Positions 1 to 9,300 of a stretch of 64,000 bases of DNA are shown in pieces. Where the stretch lies: contig VZRN01001317.1 of NCBI GenBank assembly GCA_013397935.1, positions 248,001-312,000 of the forward strand. The letters run 5' to 3'. Origin of the DNA: Dasyornis broadbenti (Eukaryota; Chordata; Aves; Passeriformes; Dasyornithidae). The stretch's first letter is position 1; each line of letters opens with the position of its first letter. The notes below the pieces were generated by a model. It was given only the letters and a program-made list of their open reading frames with translations. It had not been told where the DNA came from and did no database searches. The position numbers and the translations under genes are program-made.

Positions 1-108
1 AATATTTTATCTCTGCCATGAATTCCATGCAATATTTGATCTCTGCTGCATGAATTCTATGCCATGCTTTATCTCTCTGTCATGAACTCCATGCAATAAT
101 TGCTGACC
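1..108. repeat. Degenerate 31-33 bp tandem repeat at window edge
   Basis: Three imperfect units (1-30, 31-63, 64-94) and part of a fourth, built around ATCTCTG, CATGAATTC and ATGC. It lies in the intron after FNDC3C1 exon 12 and probably continues to the left. Confidence 0.75.
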
Positions 109-186
109 ATTTATTTAAAGGTAAAAGAAAGTTCATTTTTATTTCAGCACTACAAAGGAAGTTTCCACTCAAAGCGCAGCACTTAC

Positions 187-361
187 AGAACCTTCTTCCT
201 CCATGTCCAGGCTGTAGGTGAGGGAGTCATCCAAGGCCACTCCTGCAGGAGGGCTCCATCCCAGGGCCATCCAGGTCACTCCTGCTTCCAGCAGCGCCGG
301 TGGTGCCGGCGCTGGCGGCACCACCCCAGCCGTGCCGAACGTCACCGTCTCACTGAACCCA
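187..361 (-). CDS. FNDC3C1: FNDC3C1 coding exon 12 (end FN3-2, start FN3-3)
   Basis: 175 nt, completes Ser426 and runs to codon 484. SGFSETVTFGTAG closes FN3-2, an Ala/Pro-rich linker follows, then EAGVTWMALGWSPP opens FN3-3. The donor is GTAAGT. The next exon is not in the window. Confidence 0.95.
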
Positions 362-3300
362 CTGAGGGGGAGATTTGGAACAAGAGTGAGCAGCAGCTGA
401 TGGAATCCAGGGGGGAATCCACCATTTGGTACCCCCTGGGTTACCTCATTCCAATGTCGTTCTTAGCAGCCAGTCTCAGGGAGTATCTCGTGGAGGGAGT
501 GAGTCTGGTGAGCTTGTACTGCTTCAGGTGCCCGTAGTAACACTCCTTGAAGGGGCCGTTCTTTCCCTGGAATAAAGGGAGATCCACAGTCACTCCCTGA
601 TCCCTGCCAAGGTCACCCGCTTCACTCTACATCTTCCTCAATCCCAGAATCCCAGACTGGTTTAGGTTGGGAGAGCACTTAAAGTGGGCAGGGACATCTT
701 CCATGAGAAATGTAATTTCACTCATTTAACAGTAATTAAAAAAGAAATTACTGAGCCTCAAGAATGCCAAATCTAATGTATCATGGCCATTCTGAGTCTG
801 TTGGTCACCCTGAGCAGTCTTGATAACAAACCATATTTGGACTGAGGTATCTGATTACTTTTAGTACTGTAGGTTTGATAAAATGGTGATAAACCACTGC
901 AGCTGAAATCAAAACACATTCTGGAAGAAAACACATTTATCCCTTTGCAATGCATCTCAGCAACATGCTCAAGAGCTGAGGGAGATTCGTGACACTTCCC
1001 AAAGATGCCAAATGCTCCTCCATTTAAAGAGAACACAGGAATTAACGATGCTCTGGATGACAAATGAGGCCATTTTACACTGTCCCCTCACACTCATCAT
1101 TTGTCCCTTTAAAATTGTCAGGACAGCTGCACTGCTGTACCTAAGCAAAGAGTATTTTTAAGTATAATTGCTCTTCAGATGTCATTATGGTTTTTTTTTT
1201 TTTGGTACTAGAAAAGGTCTTACCTCATCCCATTCTAAAAGAAAATTCGTTATTTTGGAACCATTGTCATTTGAGGACTGAAAATAAAGAAATAATGAAA
1301 AGAAGAGTTAAAATCAAGTGGCTGTACTTTTATAAATATTTTTACACATTGAGTATTACAAACCCCAAGTGCCTTTTAAAACAAGGCTCTGGGCTGCTGT
1401 GCTACTTTTAGTTCTGACAGTTTGAAATATGAATTTATGAATAGTTTTATTTTATAAATAAAGTAAATTATGTTCCTAGAGCGCTTTTCCTTGTGCCTTG
1501 CACTGTGTGCTCACCACCGTCTGAGCAATCTAAGGGTGCACACAAGCAACATTTGACACACGAAATGGGAACGCCTTCATTTTCTAAGCACAGATTCTAC
1601 AAATAATTTCACTAAAGTCATTTAGCTGGAACCATTTTTCAGCATAATCATAAGAAAAATATGAAAATCCAAGAAACACAGCTACCAACAAGTCTTCACA
1701 GATACTGTTATATTCAAAAGTCAGATTTAAAAGTGAAAAATCTATAAAACCATTCAAAGAAATTTAGTTTGAACAGGTCAGAATTAACTAGAAGAACATT
1801 AAGTCATATCTATTTATCATCCAGGACCTGAAGCAAAGATATAAATGCTCCATTTTTTCCTCTCTGCCAGCTCTGAACAGCCCTGCTACCAACTCTGTCA
1901 CAATAAAGCTGCAGGCAAGAAATTCGGCAAACATTGAAAGAAAGAGAAAGGAAATAATTTCATTATCAATCTTCACTCAGCAACTTAAAAGGCAACACTT
2001 TCAGTACACATTAAATTACTGACAAAGCTAATTTAAATATACTGCACAGGAATCCAGCAGAGTGCTCTGCTCCCCCTCAGTCAGCCCCAGGTTTGGTTCT
2101 TACCTTCCACTGCAAGCTCAGGCTATTTTTGGTTCTGTTAATCAGTTTTGGGGCAGCTGGACAGTCTGGCTCACAGCTCTCTGTAGTGAAGCTCACCAGT
2201 TCTGAAATGGTTTCTTTGATGGAACTGCTGGTTGCTGAAACTCTAAACAAAGGATAATTAATGATGTAGCTGTTGCACTGGCACCTGGAAATTTAAGGAA
2301 GAGTTGGCAGCTTCAGGAATTTAATCCCAAGCAGTGGCTGCAGGGTGTGCACACAGAGCGGTGCTGGGGTCACACAGGTTCACCTGCTGACCCCAAATCC
2401 CCCATTTCTCATCCTTCATTTACTCTGCAATTACTCTCTGTCCCAGTGGAACTATTTTAGTGCTGAAATACATGTGGGATACGGGATGAAAACTATGGCA
2501 GGTGTCCCCAGATGGTAACAGGATACCTGGCTGGAAATGAGCCTTTTGCTAAAAACACCTTAAATACAGCCAACACTTGTGCAAGAGTATGGGCACCAAA
2601 GCAGGCTGAATCATAAAATCACATTTTTCAGAGTAATTGTTTAATGTCTACAACAGTCCTGCTCCTTTCTGTGGAAACCACACACATTGTGCAGGTGGAG
2701 CTACGCCCAGCGTTTCCCACATTCAGAACTCTTCCACAGCTTCAGAGTAGGAGTTTGCTCCAGGAAATCTTTAATCTCATCTGCTCCTGTGCCCCAGCAC
2801 TGAGTCTGGCTCCTCCCAGTGTTCCCCTAGTTTGCTGAACCAGCTGCTCTCTCAGCCCAACACCTCCAGTCAGGATTATTCACTCCTGAACATCTCATCC
2901 CACTTCCCATTCCAGCTCATTCCCACTTCCCTGCCTGCACTGCTGCAGGTCAGACAAGCAACTTCGTAAATCAAGCCGACAAGTCAGACTTTCAGATCCA
3001 ATTTTAAGGCCAAATTATTTCATTTACCACTGACTTCAGCCTACAACAATCTACAGAGTGTTGCTCTAAAACAACACCAACAGGGAGTAATTTAAAGTTT
3101 GTAACTGATGAGAAGACAGAGAAGGTGGTAGGGAAGAAAATGAGGTGGTGTTTTAATGAAATTAAAAGTGAAGTGGGAATTTAGATAGCAAAACCAGTGT
3201 CCACAGCATGGTGTTTTTTCAGAGTATTCCTTAACTGTTTGTATCACACCTTTCCATGAAGCCACAATAATCCTGTAATTCCCATATCCACCACAGCATT

Positions 3301-6300
3301 ATTTCCTTCCCAGCAGCATACCTGGCATGATAATCAGTGGCTGGTCTGAGATCAGGAAGTGTAATTGTTAATTCTTCCCCACTGTGAAAAGGCAAAAACA
3401 AACAGAAAGCAGAGTTACAGCTCTTCCTTAAACCTCAGGGCTCAAAGCTCATTGAAAAGCAAAACCACGTAGTGCACATTTAAGTTTCCCACTGTCCACG
3501 TAACTCTTTAGCGACATTACTTAAAATTTATTTCATGTGAAGTAGGAAGGTCTGCAAGTCAACAAACAGCTCCTGATAGAGAGATTGCTGATTGGTTAAT
3601 GGTTTAAACATTGTGCTTAAAGGAAGAAACTAAACTTACACATAGACAGATTTAAATTTTCCATTTTTACCACTGTTGGATATTGCTACTTCAAATGTAA
3701 ATGCTGCTGGACTATGACTATGGCTCTCTCCATTCTGTGAACTAACTGGGAGATTCCAGGACAGAACGGCTGATCTTGCTTGTATATCAGAAACCTATTA
3801 AAAGCATAAATAATGCAAGTAAGTTTGCTTTCTGCAAGAAAAGGTTAATTAGTCAATAACATGGCGTCGCTAATTGGCCTAGGAAGCTCCTCACTGGAGG
3901 AATTCTTTACCTTTGGAGTGGGAATATAGAGGCATTCTTTGGATTGCAATGATTTCCTCTTTTCATTTCTAAAGGCTTTCCCTTCCAACACCAAACCAAC
4001 ACCACACTGGGGCAGGAAGAGAAAACTCCTGTATCAACGTTTCCATCAGTCATTTGGAGCAAACATTCAGCTGGGGAGTCTTGATCCCAGATCAGGATTT
4101 AGGCACAGACACCTCAGTTTCTGACAGCTCCCTCACACCATATTCAACCACTGATCCAAAGGACAGCAACAGGCTCTGATTTTAAGACTCAGAATTTCTT
4201 TTCTGATTTTTTTGCTGCTTGATTCCCACACTCCAAATTCTCTCTGACCAAGGCAACACAGCTCTGTGGTAGCTTTAAGTACAGATGTCAGAAGCAGCAA
4301 GAAAAAAGTACTAAGGGACCAAAAACCCCTCAAAAGCTGGTACAAAGGAACACAACCCCTGTTTGCTGTGTGGATAATACAGAGAAGAGCTCATTAAACA
4401 TGCTCAAGATCAAAGAGACATTTAAATTAACCTCATCAGACTCCACCTTCCTAAATAAGTCTCTAAAGACTCAAATATTTGCTCCAGTTTCTCAATATAA
4501 CATAAAAAGAGGATCTATTTGTATAAATTTTATCTTCAATATTCCTAAATCCTCTCTGCTGAGCAAAGGATGGTTCCAAGAGTGGACAAACTTCCATTAG
4601 TTTAGCAGGCCCCTGGTTTGCAAGGTAAAGCCCTACATACACTGGAAAACTGTAACAGTGGAATATTCTGGGATTCCAGACTGGCAAACTGAGACACAGT
4701 GAATTTCCAGCATGGTTGCCCTTTCCCAGCTACAAATTCTGACAACTGAATTGTATTTATTTTCTCTATTAAAAAAATAGACCATTAAGAACAAAGAAAA
4801 AGGGATTGATAAAACACAAGTTATTTTTTAGGAAGTACAGGCCCGGAAAATAATGGGATTACAAGGATAATACTTACGACTGGCTTGCCAATGCTCAAGT
4901 GAGTATCACATTTCTTGGATTCTGTGTCAGATTCTGCAATTTAAACACAAACCAGATTATCCCAAAGCCTGAGAGCAACCCAGGCTGTTACCAAAAGGCC
5001 ACCACGAGATAGAGTTAGCCTCATTAGGACTTTAACAATGGTTCTTATTGTGCAAAGTTCATTTCCCCTGTTTGTTTTGGCTGCGTGAGGGGTAGAAACA
5101 CCAACTATCCAAAACTAACAGTGTTACAAAAACCCTTTTAGTACATCCTGCACAAAGGGGATCTTTTCCTAATGGAGCAGAAATAGGTTTTCTTTGACAA
5201 CACAAAAACATTCCTCCGAAAATGAAAGGTGCTAAAAAAAATGACAATAAGATCTTATCTCTGTCTTATGTGTTTTCCTGGAATTCCTATGGCAAAACAC
5301 TCCCAGTTTGGAAGAAGCCTGACACTGTCTCAAACCAAAGCAAAGACAATGACACTGCACGAGGTTTCTAGTAGCGCCAAGGTATTAAAAAGCTGAAATT
5401 AGAACTAATTAAACAGCAGCCTGTATAACTGCTCACATCTTCCTATTTCTTGAAGGTTTAAATAACTCCCAGTTAACGAAAAAGTACCACAACCAGTGGC
5501 ACCAGAAGTTTTGGAAGTACCCACAGGTCATCCTCACTGGGAATATTCATCAGTCCTGGGCCAGAAATGGCAGGGAAGCAAAAGGGTTTAAAATTTAAAT
5601 TTTCCTGAAAACCTTATTTGATAAATATCAAATGAAAGAACTTGAAATTCCTATTGTTTCTGGAGACAAAAAAAATCTAACCGTAATGGATTTCAGGCTT
5701 CCTCTAATCCTGAACAGCCAAAGAAATTTATAAACTCAGCTTTTTCAGAACCTATTTTGCAGTGAACTTACAGAAAATAACAATTGAGATCTCCCCTGTC
5801 CGTGTCACCTACCTCCCATCTCCGCCTCTGGACTGCCCTTTGTTTTTCCTATCTGCTTCTGCTTTAGTGCTCCAACTGCCCCTTGCTGTCCCTTTCCATT
5901 CCCATTGGGAATTGTGGCACTGGAAGAATTAAGGACTTTATGTGGTGAGGAGGGAGGGCTGTTCAGTTTATTGTTGGTGTGACCACTGGCTTGTCTGTCC
6001 TTTAGTCTCTTCTTGAGGTGTTCCTGCATTTTGAGACTCCTCTCATCCCTCTGGATGAAGTTTGTCCTTCCATGGGAACGAGGTTCTGCAAAGAAAGGAA
6101 AAATTACCTCATTATTCTGTATTATTCATCTGACATCTGAATCTACAAGCTGGAAAAAAAAATCACTAAAACCAGAGCCACTGAAACCTCCCTGTGCTCT
6201 GTCAGTCTGGAAGTGCAGGGAGTTTGGAGTTTGGGAATTTTTTGGGCCCTTCTCCTGTCAGGTGCTCCAAATCCTGCTTTACAGCTGCCTTTCTCCCCTG

Positions 6301-9300
6301 CTACAGCCACATTTGCAAAAAAATCAAGCAAATTTAGGTCCCAAACTGAATTTTTCCAACACACCCTGGGTACTATTTTACCCTAGAGTGGGTCAAAATA
6401 CTTAATCATCAATTTAAGCTTGAGAGACAGTGAATGGTTTTACTAACTCTAATTCCTGTTTTAACTCTTGATTATAAAATAAGGATTAGAGTTTGGTTTA
6501 ATTCAGCATAACCCCAGTCCTTCACTGATTTATTGCTTCATTCAGTTTTTAAATAGAGTGGGTTTGCACTTCAGCACTATGGATAATGACACTTTTTGGC
6601 TTACAGATCTTACTCTTGCTCACCTTTCAGTCATATTTGGACTCAAAAAACCCCAAAACGTTCATGTATCAAATTAAATGCATTTCTAACACACTTCATG
6701 CCAAAGCTGTGACAAAACTCAAGAGGGCAGGGTAGGGAAAGGCAGAAGCCACTACTGTGGGATTTAAAGTAGGGATGCAAGGAAAACACAACTTTTATCA
6801 GGTACTGCTTTTGCCTAATTCCTTGAGAACAGGATTTAAGCTTTATACAAGCACACCTTGCACGTGGTGAGTACCTCATCCACAGATGTGCTCTAAGTTA
6901 ATAACACAACCTCCCAGTTGGGGTGGAAGGGGCAGGGCCAGCTGTCCCTCCTGGCTGATTCCGGGTTTTGGGGCACTCCCTGGGCTCTCACCTTGCTCCT
7001 GGAACACGTGTGGTGGTGGGTGCTGGTGGATGAACTGAGGTGGGAGCTCTCCTGTGCCGGGCACCGCGGGGAACACGGGGTGAGGGGGNTGCATGGAAGG
7101 ATGGAATTCCCCTGAGTGGGGCACCACCACCACTCTCCGAACTCCATTTTCTTCCACCACCTGCCGGGAAGCGGAGAAATCAACTGTGAGTCCAGGGACA
7201 AACCCATAAAATACTGTACATTTAACAAGCACCCAAGTGTTGAACAATCACAGAATCCCAGGATGGTTTGGGTGGGAAAAGACCTTAAACTTCATCTCAT
7301 CCCACGCCCTGCCGTGGGCAGGGACACCTTCCATTGACCAGGCTGCTCCAAGCCCCATCCAGCCTGTCCTGAACACTTCCATGGATGGGAGTCCACAACC
7401 TGTTCACTCCTGAATCATTTCACTGCACTTTGGCAGAATCCAACAGAATTACCCCTGGGCTCTTGCAGACACCGGGAACAGAAAGTTATCACCTCATCTG
7501 ACAAGAACAGTCCAAGTAATTCAAGCTCTGATTTAAAGCTGGTTTCCAACTTGTCAATCCCTGTCACAACAACCAAGGGAAAACAACCCAACCCTGCTGG
7601 TTTCAGGTGACAGCAAACACAGAACAAATAAATGTGGTTTTCAGGCTGAGCAGGTCAGCACTGCCAGGGCTTTGCCCACTGTTTGCACTGAGGGCTCCAT
7701 TTCACAGGGATCAGAAATTGTCAGGGGGAATCTTTCCTCAAGGTCTGCAGAGCTGAAGAACAGCAGAAGCCCAAAATGCAGCTGTGTGCAAAAAGAAACT
7801 GCCTGGGGAACCCCAGAACTCACAGTTACAGGTTTCAAACCTACTCAGAACACTCCCGATTTTCAACATTACTACAGCCTGAATCTTGTTTCCACAGTTG
7901 GTTTTGATTATTTCACTTTCAAATGCATTAATTTAGAAATAAATCAATCTCAGAACTTTGAATATCTCTGGTGACAACATGCAGGTCTGACCTGTGGCTC
8001 AACAACACCCAGGAGTGGAAAATCCATGGGAGTGCAAAAGTAAAGCTGGGAGAGCCCAGAGCCCTGCTCATTTCCCAGGCACGTCACTGGAATTAGTGCT
8101 TGCATCACTAACACACTCTGCTCCAGCTGTGCTGCTTTGCTGGATTTTCAGGAGATCAGGGCTGGTAAAGAAAGGGGCACTGAAAACTCGGATACATTTT
8201 TATATTAAAATAGAAAACCTGCAGCCAGTTGGGACTGTTCACATGACCCAGCTTCACCCTGCAACCAGGACTGATGAAAAATAAACACGTGGATCCTGTT
8301 GGCGGAGCTCAGTCAGTCAATTAGAGCTGTCCTTGTTACTAAAAGTATCTTTTACTGCTGGGAGTAGGATTAGAAAAATCCTGGAAACCGGATCAAACAA
8401 CACTCAGTAACAGAGGTGACAGAGGCCACAATAAAGTGAAATAGTTGATATGTTTAATGGAAAAATCAGCTTTTTTCACAGCTAAAATCATCAATAAATA
8501 ATAAAAATATTATTCAAATTCCCCCAAAAGAACACACTGCAAGAGAAGGATAAATGAATGTACCTGAGATACGTAACCTGGAGGCACAAAAATTGGCGGC
8601 ATGGAACCGTTTGGTGACATCATAGGGACATGTGCTGGACCTGGGGAGGACAAGGGGACACTTTTTAACAAGCAAGGCTTTTCCCACCTCGAGACACCCT
8701 CTTCCAAAGGCGGGAGCTCACCCTGGTGTTTGAAACATCAGGAATTGCATCCCATTCTCTTTGATTCTTGGCTTTATCCCAACCACCATGCTTTGGCCAA
8801 CAATGTCTTTTTAATTGCACAAAAACCAATATAAATAATTTTAGCTCTTAATTTGTGGCAGCTGAAAGTCTGTAGTAATGCAGGTAAATGCAGGTAATGG
8901 AGTAAAGCCAATTTGGTAACTTTAAAAAAAAATAATTTAAATAAGAATACATTATTTTTCACTTTAGGCTCAAGGGAAGTATTGCTGTAGGGGATTTGAT
9001 GAAAGCAGACTGGACACATTTTATATAAAATCATTTAAAATAGTGACAAATACTCCAAAAATGGAAATACTGATAAATTCAACTTGACTTACAGGAGATA
9101 TTTTGCCCAGCCTTGGATTTTCTGTCATTTACCCAGAAGGTAAAAAGGAATTTGCAGGCACAGAGTAGAGCAATAATTCCCCCACCTTCAAGTACAGGGA
9201 GGTCCCAGTGACCATTAAAGTTGTTTAGATTATTGTGGATTAAATGCCACATAAATCATGTGTTAAGATTCTGGGAGGAGACTTATTCAAGGATCACTGC

